From the NCBI GenBank assembly GCA_004123355.1, contig SCHM01000004.1:6971017-7035016 (forward strand): DNA of 64,000 bases. Reading direction: 5' to 3'. This DNA comes from Amphirosellinia nigrospora. Its lineage: Eukaryota > Ascomycota > Sordariomycetes > Xylariales > Xylariaceae. A program made the position numbers and the translations under genes. Position 1 is the stretch's first letter. Every line of letters begins with the position of its first letter. The notes below the pieces were generated by a model. The model did no database searches. It had not been told where the DNA came from and worked only from the letters and a program-made list of their open reading frames with translations. Positions 1 to 11,702 of this stretch are shown one piece after another.

Positions 1-3000
1 TTCGTTATAAAAAGCGATAGATCGTTATAATTTTGCGTAAATTATTAGAAATTAAACGGTATAACTTAAAAAAATCAGTACTTTTTTTATTAGTAAAAAA
101 AACGTTATCTTAATTAGCTAAAGCTAAAATTTATATTAAAATCGATATATATTAAGCTTTTTATTATATTTATATCGCTAAAAACAATGAATAACTAACG
201 GTTTTTTGTACTTAATATAGTATTTACTAGTTTAAAATATTATTATTTGGATTTATTAACGGTTTATTTATATTTTAACGTTTTATTAATAATACGCTAA
301 AAAAATATTTAAATATTTATAATATATATCGATAATATTTTAATTTTTCTAATAATAAACTAAAGTAAGTAAAGTATATATAATAAAAAATATTGGCTTA
401 TTTTCAAAAAACTAGACTATAAACCAACCTAAAAAAATACGAATTTTTAGTTATTCGAACAAAATTTTTAAGCTTTATTATAAATACTATAAATTTAAGG
501 TTAACTAAAATAAAGTTAAAATTATTTAATATTAATAACTATTAATTAAAAACGGTAAAGCTATATTAAAAAAAGTTCGATTTTTTTTTAGATTTATAAC
601 TTTTATAGGCGCTTTATTAAAAAATACGAACGGATCGCTAAGCTATTAAATAAATTAATTATAATAAAAGCAAACCTAATATAAATAAAAAAGTATTAAT
701 AGGTTTTTAACGCGTTAAAAAAAGCGCTAATTTTTGTTTTTGTTTTTTAATATTTTTTATACGAATCTAAAACCTAAATAAAAACTAACTTATTAAATAA
801 TATTATTATAAATAATTATTATAATATAACGGGCCTAATAACCTTTAAAAACCGGTAGTTTTTTTATTTAAAAACGTTATAAAATAAAAAGTTAAATTAT
901 AGTATATTTAATAAAAAGTTATTAGTAATAGTTAAAAGCTTTTATATTAAAAGGCCGAGCTTATAAGATTTTAAAAATAAAAGCTTTTTATTACGATTAT
1001 TAATTATATTATATTAAAGTATTTTAGTACGAAAAAAGTTTTAAGCTTAAAATAAACTAAATAAGCAGAACTAATTATAATATATAATTTTATAATTATT
1101 TATTAACTAGGATTAAAAAATATTATAGCTAATATTTGTTTTAATTTTATAAAGATATAAAATATAAAAATAAATATGAAATAAATAACGGATAATAGCT
1201 ATTTTTAAGCTTGTTATAAGTATATAGCTGCTAAAAAGTATAATAATTTACGCCTTTAGAAATTTTAAACCGGTATTGTTGTTAAAAATAGTGCTAACTA
1301 ATGTTGTTTTAGCTACTAATCGTATAAATGCTAGTTTTAATAAATATTAGCTCTAAGTTTATATTAATATATATTCTGACTAAATAATGCTAAGCGATTT
1401 ATTTTTATATAAAATAAGCTTATAGTTTTAAAGATTAATAACCTAAGATATATATTATTAAAAAAGTATATAGCCGATTAATAACGGCGTATTTAAGTAA
1501 AAATAAAACGTATTATATAATATTATAAAAATATTAATAGCTAAGGCTATATAATAATGTTAAACGTTATATTATAAACTGTTATTGTTAGCTATTTAAA
1601 ATGTTACGCGATAAAACTTTTAAAAAGCTAATATTGTTAGAAGTTTTAAAGCATTTTTAGTAATATATTATTATTAACTTTAAAAGTTTTTTTAAAGATA
1701 AATATAAAAATAATATAATTTTTTGCGTTATTGATTAATTAATTAAGATTTTTTGGATAATTATGTATAAAAACGAGGTTATTGCTAAAAAAATAGCCGA
1801 AATATATTATTAAAGCTTTTATTAAGTTTTTAAATAGCTAAAATTATTTACGAATAATTAAAGATTATAATTTATAGCCGATTTTATAAATAAACTTTTT
1901 AAAATATATAGAATAAAACTAAACTTTTTTTTTGCTAATATAAATAAACTACTAAGCAAGTTAAAATTATATATTAATAAATAGATTAAAAGCTACGGCT
2001 TTTTATAAGCTATTTTTAGAAAAATTAATTAAAAATACTATTTGTTTTAAACGTAATATAAGCATTTTTATTTTATAAGTTTTTAATAGTTTAACGCTAA
2101 AAAAGGTTTTTATAGGTTAATTAATAAAAATAATATTTAATTAAAAGTTTAAAGCTAAAAAGCTAGTTAACCGTTTAACTAAAAAAAAATTAAACCGGAA
2201 AAAAGCTTAAATATTATATAGCGCGTACAAAAATATTAAAGTTATTAAATAAAATATAAAAAAAGTATAGCAAAAATAGTTATTTAAGCTAATAAACATA
2301 AGAAAAACTTTAATTTTATTATTAAAAACTATATTTATATACTGCGTAAAAAAGGTAAATAAACTAATTATTTTAGCGATAAGCTAAACTATTTTATAAC
2401 GAAAAATTATTATAAAATCGAGAAAGTACGATTAAATAATTTTAATATTTTTTAGCTATAGTTATTTAATAGTTAGCGCGGAAGCAAGTAATTTTATATT
2501 AATTGTTTGCGTAAGTATTTAAATAACTTTTTACTAAGCTAAAAGTATAAACGATTAAAAAGCGAAATAGTAAACTTTAGTTTTAAAGAAAAAAAATAAA
2601 AAGTTAAAAATATGCTTTTTTTATATATTTATTATTATAAGCTATACTATAAAGTAGCATAAAAGCTAGAAATATAATAATAAATAATATTTAGCTATAA
2701 ATTTAAAAATTTTATAAAAAACTAAAAAAATATTATAAAGCGAATTTAAAAGCAGCAAGTTTGCTATTACGATTAAATAAATAGTTAAAAGCTATAAAAA
2801 AATAAGTTTATAATAAAATATAAAAATAATAATAAAGCTGCTTTATAAAAAATAAGCGTACGGAAAATATAAAAAAAATATAAAGCTTATATAATAGCTA
2901 ATAAAATATATTAAGCAATATAGTTATTATATAATCGATTATTTAAATAGCTAATAATATAACGGGGATATAAAAAGCTTTATAAATCTTATAGCTATTA

Positions 3001-3400
3001 AAAACTAAAAGGAATTTTTTAGCTTAAGAATATTAATTTTAAAGATTTACTGTTTAATTTTCTATATATAAAGCGAATAAACCTACGGTTTTAAAGCCTT
3101 ATGCGTACTAACGAACTTAGGTCGAGTCCTTTTTAAAAAGGAGGGGTTATTATAGCCCTACTTTTTTGACCTACTTATTTAAGGCTATAGCTATATTGTA
3201 GCTGCTCTATAGGGAATATATAGCAATACTGGGCTAAGTAGTATAAGGCAGCAATACTAGGCGGTGTAGGGTATATACTTATAAATACTTATTGCCACCT
3301 ATAGGTTAATATACTAGTACTTTTTTTTTTTTTTCCCTAAGTAGAATATTAGCTTCTAATATAGGGTAAATTAAGTGTTTAAACCTTTTGCCTATGTTAT
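1..3400 (+). mobile_element. Fossil Ty3/gypsy chromovirus LTR retrotransposon, 3' part, heavily RIP-mutated
   Basis: Conceptual translation of the plus strand still shows the order of a chromovirus pol region. A reverse-transcriptase core lies at about 90-360, a connection/RNase H-like stretch at about 450-1,000, an integrase catalytic core at about 1,640-2,200 and a chromodomain-like stretch at about 2,430-2,600. A purine-rich tract near 3,130-3,146 is followed by a less AT-rich segment, from about 3,147, that behaves like the start of the 3' LTR. The 5' part runs off the left edge. Base composition is extremely AT-rich with abundant TA, the signature of RIP. The copy is broken throughout, with very many breaks, and is certainly inactive and old. 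The family call is fairly firm; the right boundary near 3,400 is a guess. Confidence 0.75.
3147..3400 (+). repeat. Probable 3' LTR segment of the chromovirus fossil
   Basis: This stretch follows a purine-rich tract and is visibly less AT-rich than its flanks, with phrases rich in C and G that stand out inside the RIP block. Its position after the integrase and chromodomain remains fits a 3' LTR. No second copy is present in the window, so its ends cannot be fixed. Confidence 0.45.
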
Positions 3401-3409
3401 ATTTATTAT

Positions 3410-6400
3410 ATATAGTTTTTTTATTTTATTTTTTTTTTTATATTAAAATTTTGCTTTAAAAAAAATATAAATATATTATAAAAATAATTTATTTTTTAAT
3501 CGCGTAATTAATTTTAATTTTTTATATTTTTTATATAATATTTTATTATTTTTTAAATATATTATTTTTTATATAATAAAAAAATAAAAAGATTTTTATT
3601 AATATAAAAATAAGCTTTAAAAATAAAAAAAATTAATATAAAATTATTAAGTTTAGCAATATTATTTAATATTTTATTATTATTTATAAAATTAATTTAT
3701 TATTTATATATATCGATTTTTTTCGAAAAATATTATATATACGTTTAAATAGCTTATATATTTATTTTATTTTATTTATTGCTTAGTATATTTCGATAAA
3801 TATTTTATAGTATATATTAATTATTTTTATATATTTTTTAAATTTGTCCGATAAAAAATTTATTTTAAAATTATATATAATATTATTAAAAGTTTTTAAT
3901 AAATATTAATTTAATATTTATATAATATTTTTTATATTTTATATAAATATTAATTTTAAAAAAATCGCTACTTAAAATAATATAATAATATTAATAACGT
4001 ATAGTACGTTTTAATTATTATTTATATAATATTTATAATTATTTCGTAATTAAATTTATAATTATTTTTAATTATAAATTTAAATTGCTATAAAGTTTAT
4101 TATATATTTAATAATAATAATAAAATTTTAGATTTTTTTTAAAATAAATTATTCGATTTTATATTTTACGCGTATAATATTTTATATAATTTTTTATATA
4201 AAAATATTTAAATTATTTATATAAATAATATAGCTTAATTTTTATAAAATAGCTAGCTATTTTATATAAACTAATATTAAAAAATAGCTTTATTTATATA
4301 TAATAAAAATATTATTTTTATTTTTCGTATAATAATATTTTTTATATTATTGAAATATATTTTAAATAGTTTATATTTTTTAAAAAAAATAAAAATAAAA
4401 TAAAATATTTAAAATATAAAATATTATATAGCTAATTTAGTTATTAATTTTTATTATATTAACTAAAGTTATTATATAGCTTTTATTAAAGTTTATTTTA
4501 GCTATTTTAAAAGTTTAAATAATTTTAGCTTTTAAGTTTTTTTATATATAAGTTTTATTTATAGTTTTTTTATAGTAAAAAATTTTAAAGCTTTTATATT
4601 TTAAATAATATTTAATATTTTATATAATATTAGTTATTAAATATAAATAAATTAAATAACTAGTTTATAATTATCGATTAAATGTTTTTTTTATTATATA
4701 ATATATAAATATATTGTTTATAATATATTATATAATGTTTTGTTTTATATATTTAATTTTTTTTTTTTTTTTATCGTACGTATTTAAATAGTTTTTATAT
4801 TTAATTAAATAAGTTAAAAATTTTTTAAAAATTAGTTTATTTTCGAATATTATTTTGTACGTATTAAAATATTAATTTTTTGCGCGAAACTTTTTTTAAA
4901 AATATAGTTAATTAATTAATACTTTTTTTTTAATAAATAAAATATTTTTTATTCGTACGTAAGTTTTTTAAAAAATAGCTATTTATACAATTTTAGCTAA
5001 TATATTATTTTTAAAAATTTTTAAAATATTATATAATATTTTTATATCGTATAAAATAATAGTTAATTTAATTATATTATTAATTTATATAATAAAAATT
5101 TTTTATTTTTTATACGAAGTATTAAATTATTAGGTTTTTTTTAACCTAAAAATATAAACAAAGTTTAAAAAAAATCTTTTATATAAATTTTTAAAAAATA
5201 AATATATTTTAAATTCTAGGATATTTTTATATACGCGTATAATAGTTATATTTAAATAAATTTTTTTTAAATATTTTGCTTTAAATATTTTTTAAGCTTT
5301 AAATAGCTTATTAATTATAACTTTTAATATTTTATATAAAAATAAGTTTTTTTTATTATATATTTATATAAAAATAATATTAGTTTAATTAGTTTAATAT
5401 TAATTATAATTTATAATTATATTAAAATATAAATTTATAATATTATATGTTTTTTTTATATATAATTAAATTAATATAATATATATAATAATTTTTTATA
5501 TAATTAGTTAATATTATAAAAATATAATATAAAACTAATTTTTTATAATTTTAAACTTATAATAATAATTAACGAATTATTATATTTTATTATAAAATAA
5601 ATTATATAGCTTTTTAAAATAGTTTTTTTTTTTTATTAAGTTTTTAAAAAGATTTAATATTTTATAAATAAAATAGCTTTATTTTAAATATTATATATAA
5701 AAAATTTAGATTTTAAATAAAAATATTTTTATATTTAATATTATATAATAAATAAATTGCTTTAAAGTTTAAAAAAAATTTTAAAAAACTAAATATTTTA
5801 TTATATATTAAAAATATAATATATTTTTTGTTTATATAAAAATAAATTATTAATTAAAATAAATAATAATATTTTAGTTATAAAAAGTTTTAGAACTTTA
5901 TTTTTAGTATTTTATTTTATATAATATTTTATTATTTAAAGTTAAAAAGCTAGCTTTTAGTTATATATAAGTTATTTTACGGCTGTTTTTTTTATTTTTT
6001 TTTTATTTTTTTTTATTTATTTTTTATTTAAAAAAAAAAGATTATAAAGTTATTTTATTATATAAAAAATTTTCTAACTTTAAAATTATTAATTTAGTAT
6101 AAAAAATATAAATTTATTTAAATAGTTATATAAAAATTTAAAATTTATATACTAAAATATATTTATTTTTTATAAATTATATAATATAGTTTTTTTTTAA
6201 CCGTTTTATAAGTTTTTAATTTAAAACGTTTTTATATAAAAAACGTTATAAATTTTTTAATAATTTAAATATTAATTTTATTAAATATTTTAAATTTTAT
6301 TATTTCGAAATTTTTTTAATATTTTTTAAAAATTTTTTAAGTTATATAAAATATAACTATATTTTATATATAAATATGCTATTTATACGTTAATTTATTT

Positions 6401-7180
6401 TATAATAGCTATTTTAAAATTTTATAAAATATTTTTATATATAATAGTTTTTCGTATAAAATTTAAAAATATATTAATTTTTTAAGCGATTTTTTTAGCT
6501 ATATTATTATATAAAATATTAGCTAAAAAATAAAAAATTATTTTAATTATTTTTTTAAAAATATAACGTTTTTATACGTTTATTTATATTAATATTATAT
6601 AATTAATTATTATTTTATTATATTCGAAAATATTATAAATAAAAAATTATTAAATTATATTATAAACTTTTATATAGTTTATATAATAATAATTAAAAAA
6701 TATATAATTACGCGCTATTAATTAAACTTCCGTACAAAAATATAATATTAAAATATATTAAAATAATTAATTTTTTTTTATTAATATAATATTAAAAAAA
6801 CTAAAGTACGATATAAAAAACGTAGCTTATATAACTAAGTTTAAATTTTATTTTATTTTTATTAATTTATATTTTTAGCTAAAAATATTAATTAATATTA
6901 AATAGCTAAAAAATATAATATTATACGTAATAAAAAATAAAAAATATTTTATATATCGATTTATTTTTTTTAATTATTTATACAAAAGTTAAGCTTTTAT
7001 ATAAAGAATTCTTTTATACGAAAAAAATTCTACTGCGGTATATTATACAACTAAATCGGGCAAAAATATTAGCCTAACTTTATCGTACGAACAACTAATA
7101 CTACAGTTAATAATTAGCTATCGTACGTAGTTAATACCGATATATTAACTCCGTACGTAAATAATACTGCAATTACAACA
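3410..7180. other. AT-rich RIP block, origin unresolved
   Basis: About 3.8 kb of almost pure A/T with scattered CG and GC dinucleotides. No open frame of useful length exists on either strand. It is probably one or more further transposable-element copies erased by RIP, but I could not recognise a domain order on either strand. Composition changes to normal between about 7,010 and 7,190. Confidence 0.6.
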
Positions 7181-8164
7181 GACGGTCTATTTATAGTTTA
7201 CTGGCCCCACCAAGTCGTGGTACGGTACTATCTTAGATAATACATTCAATATTCCGATTTTTTTCTTGGGTGTTCGTGCCCCTTTAGATAGGATGCCGTG
7301 CATAACGTCAACCAAGATTTGAGCATGCTCAGGGGTAAGAGGGGCAACCTCCAATGATCGGCGCGATCTTCCACAAATATAGCCGCCCCCGACCCCTGGT
7401 AAATCGCCCAGCCCGGACCCATCTACGTTTTCATGTTCGGCCGTAATCGTTTCGAAAATCTGGGGATCCCGTGAAATTGTCCGAACAGGGCAGAGCAGCC
7501 GACCGAGGGTACGAATCCTGTCTTTATGTGCATGCAGCAAATCAATGCCGGCACTTAATCCGCTAAAGGGGACTTGTATGACCCTTGCTCTCCTGGTGAT
7601 GGTATATGGTCGTCCTTATTGGAAGCGTGATGCCTCTCCAGATGCGACGAGCAACAACATGATGAAAAAAGCTTCAATAGCGGCATCACCTAGTCACTGT
7701 CTTCAACGAGGTCTGTTCAGTAAACAAAGACCTAAAAATGGATGTGGAGAGCTCGTCGTGGTTGGTCGCACCGTCCCAATTAGAGTTTGGCATGTCAACC
7801 CCTGGTATGGAGATGGGACACTCGGGCACATCAAACACAGAGCGTCGGAGGTTCACACGACTGGGCCTCCCGGGCTTCAGTAGCCCGGGCGATAATGAGT
7901 TGAGCAGTTCTAGAAGGAAGATTGTTCGTCGTCATCATCTTCATTCATATATCGTCGACCGATATATAAGGTGAAGGTGGTCGTGTGCATCACAGTCGAT
8001 CATACCTCTAACATCAATCTCAGTTCCATTCTACACCTTCATTCAACTTTGATTCACAAGAGCAGGACCTCTCTTTCGCCTGGTGCACTTAACTAATAAT
8101 CGCTCATCTTAACTTCAATATCATCATCAAACTCTCGAGATTTAATCTCCATCAATCTATTAAA
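7181..8164. other. Gene-free flank between the AT block and the secreted-protein gene
   Basis: Normal base composition resumes here. There is an open frame of about 117 codons on the minus strand (7,540-7,187) without an ATG start and with no family resemblance I recognise; it may be chance or an exon remnant. The last 200 bases are the pyrimidine-rich leader of the next gene. Confidence 0.4.
7961..7970 (+). promoter_or_regulatory. TATA-box candidate of the BAS2-like gene
   Basis: A GATATATAAG motif lies about 195 bases before the ATG at 8,165 and is followed by CT-rich DNA with CATCAATC-type stretches, as is usual for well-expressed fungal promoters. Transcription would be expected to start around 8,000-8,050. 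Confidence 0.4.
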
Positions 8165-8815
8165 ATGGTCCGATTCTCCGCCTCCGCTGCTATCATGGCT
8201 TGTAAGCTCACAGACACACCAACACACTCATCTCTAAACTCTCAAACTAACCAGAGAAACCGCAGTCGCCATCACAGTCACCGCAATCCCAGCCCCAATG
8301 CCCGCCCTCCCAGACCCGGCAGCGCGAACAACGTCGGCAACGGAAACCACCAGCAATTCATCGGCGGCCAATGCACAAGCAGTCTAGACTGCGCGCAGAA
8401 CACGGCGTGCTGCGCGACCTTTGGGAGCATCGGGCTCTGCTCAGGCCTACAAGCCGACTTCCAAGCCGGGAAGACAGGGTGCGGGTTCGGCGACGGCGGA
8501 AACACCGCCGCCCCATCCGTCCCTGATACCACGACGCCCGACAACACCAACAACGCGGGGGTAACAGTGGCAGTGGCAGGGGCAGCGCGACGGGGAGCGT
8601 CACCGTCGACACAAACGCCCCCGGGGCCGCGAACGTGGGCGCCGGAAACGGCGCTCAGTTCATCACGGGCCAGTGTATCAGCGATGCGGATTGTGCGTCG
8701 ACGTGCTGTGCTAGTGATGGCAAGTGCGCGGCCCCTGCCGTCGTCAACTCGCCCCAGGACCCGCGGACGTGCGGTTTTGTCGGCACGCTTGCGAGGGCGT
8801 AAGCCTACGCTCTGA
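8165..8815 (+). pseudogene. Two-domain BAS2-like cysteine-rich secreted protein (frame not continuous)
   Basis: The product starts MVRFSASAAIMA and, after an intron beginning GTAAGC at 8,202, continues into an alanine- and proline-rich stretch, giving a signal-peptide-like N-terminus. Two tandem copies of a cysteine module follow. The first reads NVGNGNHQQFIGGQC..DC..CCA (about 8,330-8,510). The second reads NVGAGNGAQFITGQC..DC..CCA (about 8,625-8,800). They are joined by a Gly/Ser/Thr-rich linker. This is the module of biotrophy-associated secreted protein 2 and relatives in plant-associated fungi, normally single; function unknown. The parts do not lie in one frame, with about two breaks, so the copy is either damaged or misread in the assembly. 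It sits about 1 kb from the RIP block, a typical niche for secreted effector candidates. The family call rests on remembered motif similarity. Confidence 0.6.
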
Positions 8816-8877
8816 GGCTGGATCGCGTGCTTGCTCTTGCTGGTAGGAAGGATGCATGCGGGGAGTGGGGGGACCAA

Positions 8878-9285
8878 CTGTATTAGATGGATGGCGTTTT
8901 TGGTTACTTGTAGATACGTTGATTCGTTGATGGACTTTTTCGTTTGCTGGTGGAGATGAGATGGTCTGTGTTAATATGAAAAGTTGACGAGAGAAATTGA
9001 TGCGTCTTATTTGAGGCTGAAGAGTTAGATGTTGTAATTCCCAGTTCCCAGCCCTTGCGTTTAATCAAAAGTCTTTTGCGATCGTACTTCTGCTTCTGCA
9101 ACTACGAATTCATATACAGCTAGAGCTAGCCTGAGGTGTTAAGTGTCACGAAACAGAACATGACTATACGCGTACTGGGCCTGTGACAACTTGCTTTGGC
9201 GCTGTCGTCTACCGACCTTCGTAGTTGACCCCTTGATGATTTCTATATCTGCAGGCTGCATAGTACCTTAGCAATAACTCCTTAG
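8878..9285. other. Intergenic, no gene seen
   Basis: Downstream region of the secreted-protein gene up to the solo LTR. Only short chance frames occur. Confidence 0.5.
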
Positions 9286-9529
9286 TTTCACAAGGGCTCT
9301 GTTTGAGGGCTTGGGAATAGCTTCATTCCTTCAGATCTAATAATTGGCTATGGCGTCAAAGGACCTCTTGCTCTCTAGATTCCTTTCCAGAGGACTCGGG
9401 ACCTGACTAGCCTATATATACACAGATTTCGGGCTACCCCAACGGACCTCCGTTGGCCTGTGTAGCCAATATAACCCAAAATGGTACAAATAAACGAGCT
9501 GCAGCCGAGGGCTGAAAATCCGTGTGACA
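9286..9529. mobile_element. Solo LTR, 244 bp, flanked by 5-bp target duplication CTTAG
   Basis: This 244-bp unit ends in TGACA and begins with the matching TTTCAC (canonical TGTCAC in sister copies). It is flanked on both sides by CTTAG (9,281-9,285 and 9,530-9,534). Closely similar copies form both ends of the element at 26,807-27,781, and a more distant relative lies at 31,133-31,490. TG...CA ends with inverted TGTCAC/GTGACA and a 5-bp duplication identify it as an LTR left by recombination between the two ends of a full element. The perfect duplication and low divergence suggest a fairly young insertion, after most RIP in the window. Confidence 0.8.
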
Positions 9530-9534
9530 CTTAG

Positions 9535-11118
9535 TTATTTTTCTTTTCTCTCATATTGTGGGCATTCTTTGATAATTTCAACTTCTAAGCAAAGGCGTAA
9601 CCAGGAACGTACTTGCTAGGTAGGATAGATTGTGAATCCGACCGCAATTCTAGGAGGTATTCATTGTTACGTTCGCATCGCCGGAGTCGGACCACTAGAA
9701 GTGTTAGACAGTATTCCACCTCGGTACGTTGCAGCAGCCAGCGTGATCGCTCAGCAGGATGTCTAGTATAGCCTTGTCTTAATATTCCGACATGGCAGTG
9801 CGGAGGAGAACCGATACCAATAATTATGAAGTATTGAGATTTTGATTTTAACAGCATAAAATGTATGGTGGGAAATGATAGTTATGACAAGTACTTCGGC
9901 TAAGTACTCAGAACATAGTGTTTTCACTTAGATAATTCCATTTTCAATGTGAATCCCCCCGCCCAACAATACTTGACATTCCACAATTTGGTTGTGCAGT
10001 TTACACATATTCCGTTCGATTGTTGGCTTAGACAAGCTGCACAATGGCCCGAGGATTGCGATCTGTTTGAACGGCTCACACGGTTTCCCCGTCTTCTCCG
10101 TAGTGCTGAGCTTTGTGTATTATTTCTAGCCACCCGTATTGAGACCTATGACGCGCCGGATTAAGACACTTCACTTGGACTTCCAATAGTGTTTTTCTCG
10201 TCTTCGTATTGGAACGCCTTGTGCTAACTCGGAGGTGCTGTGCGCTGATGCGGAACCAATCGTTGGAGCTAGTCCATGAGGTGAATCGAAGGCAAGGGTG
10301 GTTGATGAGTCATAGATAGGTTTTGATGTATGTATTTGAAATAGAAGGTAGGAAGATGTCTCTCTCTCAAACTGAATGGTGGCTTCATAATATGCACCTG
10401 ATTTGGTAGATAAAAAAAATAAATCAATCAATATATACAATAAGTATTCTCAGTCACGTGGAAACCCACAGTGCCGATAAATCATCTACGCGACACCATA
10501 CACAGTAGCGCTCCCCAGCCAACTTGTTATTGTTATTGCTGCTGTCGCCTTTCAACGCCTTGTGGGCACCTAATGCATTACAATGTACCAAACATGCTTT
10601 GGTGAGCACACAATCCCAATACTTGTAATCTCTACTCTACATCCAGTTCCGCCAAGCCAGTTCCCATCCACAACAATTGACACTTGCTTTGCTCGTATAA
10701 CTCGTCCCGCTGTTCCATGATCCTTCGTGCTCACACTTGTGAAAGCACTGTGGGGAGAACTCTGTCGGTGACTTGGACGAGTACTGGCATAGCTTCCTGC
10801 TGTGTTTCGTAGCTTCTTGCTGTGCCTCGTAGCTCACGCTGGTTGGTTGGTCAAATATATAGGTACGTCACCCTTCAAGTCAACACGAAGGAGATACTGA
10901 TTGTCACACAAGCAGAATCAGTGTTTATATAAGTCAACAAACAACAACGCGTACTCCGTTGGTTCCATCTACTTCTCAACTTCATCCAAAATACATCATT
11001 TTGATGAAAACAAAAAGTTCAGCTCTACCATTCTCTTTGGTAAAGCAGTATATCAACAACTTCCCATCCAAGGTACCTTGTTCAACTTATTCTTCAACTA
11101 TCCCTTTCGATTGCCAAC
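9535..11118. other. Intergenic, no convincing gene
   Basis: Open frames of up to about 90 codons occur on both strands but overlap each other and show no domain. Near 11,000-11,070 there is a short segment that recurs at 49,190-49,246. Confidence 0.45.
11000..11070 (+). repeat. Dispersed short repeat with imperfect hairpin (copy 1)
   Basis: The phrase AGCTCTACCATTC followed by TTGGTAAAGC and TCAACAAC is shared, at roughly 80 percent identity over about 55 bases, with 49,190-49,246. The two halves AGCTCTACC and GGTAAAGC form an imperfect inverted repeat. It lies just upstream of the coiled-coil gene remnant. Confidence 0.5.
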
Positions 11119-11702
11119 ATGCAGGAACACACTCACCGAAGGTGCCAGACTATGATGGTATGGCAAATAACGCTCGAGAGATTGCAGACGGTTTTCGGCT
11201 ATTCGCAAAGGTGCCACTTAACGATCTACACATCACAAACCAAGCTGAACAGGCTTACTCAGGCTATGGATAACGTCGACAACCTCAAGCAAGATCTCAC
11301 GCGAGAGCTCGCCGAGTCTCTAAAAGATACTCTAACCAAGTCTCTCACCGAATCCATCAACTGCTTATGACACAAAACAATCAATATCTTGAGAATAAGA
11401 TCACTAAGTCTGTCAAAGCTGAGATCAAGTCTGTTAAGGACGATCTTACAACAAAGATCGAGTCTGTCAAGGGAGATCTTACAACAAGGATTGATGATCT
11501 ACAGGAAAACCTTGAAACCAACATTGTTGCCCGGTAAGCTGCTAGTTGATTTGGGTTTGGAAGAAAACAAACTGACAATCACAAAAGTGACTACACTTTT
11601 CTAGTACGCAAATATAACCGCGGAAGCCTGGGGCTTCGAGCTCTTCATTCAGTTCGTACAGGTGCTCGAATTGAGCGGTTTCCCAAAACCCACATCAGCT
11701 AA
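11119..11702 (+). pseudogene. Remnant of a fungal coiled-coil family gene (C-terminal 'FPKT' motif)
   Basis: Three plus-strand pieces lie in different frames. The first (about 11,150-11,365) ends in NLKQDLTRELAESLKDTLTK. The second (about 11,366-11,535) is a heptad-like run with KSVKAEIKSVKDDLTTKIES. The third (about 11,605-11,702) reads YNRGSLGLRALHSVRTGARI followed by ERFPKT and a stop. Together they match the layout of a common Pezizomycotina family of unknown function: a coiled coil followed by an Asn/Arg-rich stretch, a TG.xIExFP.T motif and the C-terminus. A possible intron (GTAAGC at about 11,535 to TTTCTAG at about 11,604) separates the last two. The frames do not join cleanly, so the copy is broken or carries sequence errors. 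Confidence 0.45.

Noticed and set aside
7187-7540. 117-codon minus-strand frame beside the RIP block
   Set aside because: Lacks an ATG start and any recognised motif.
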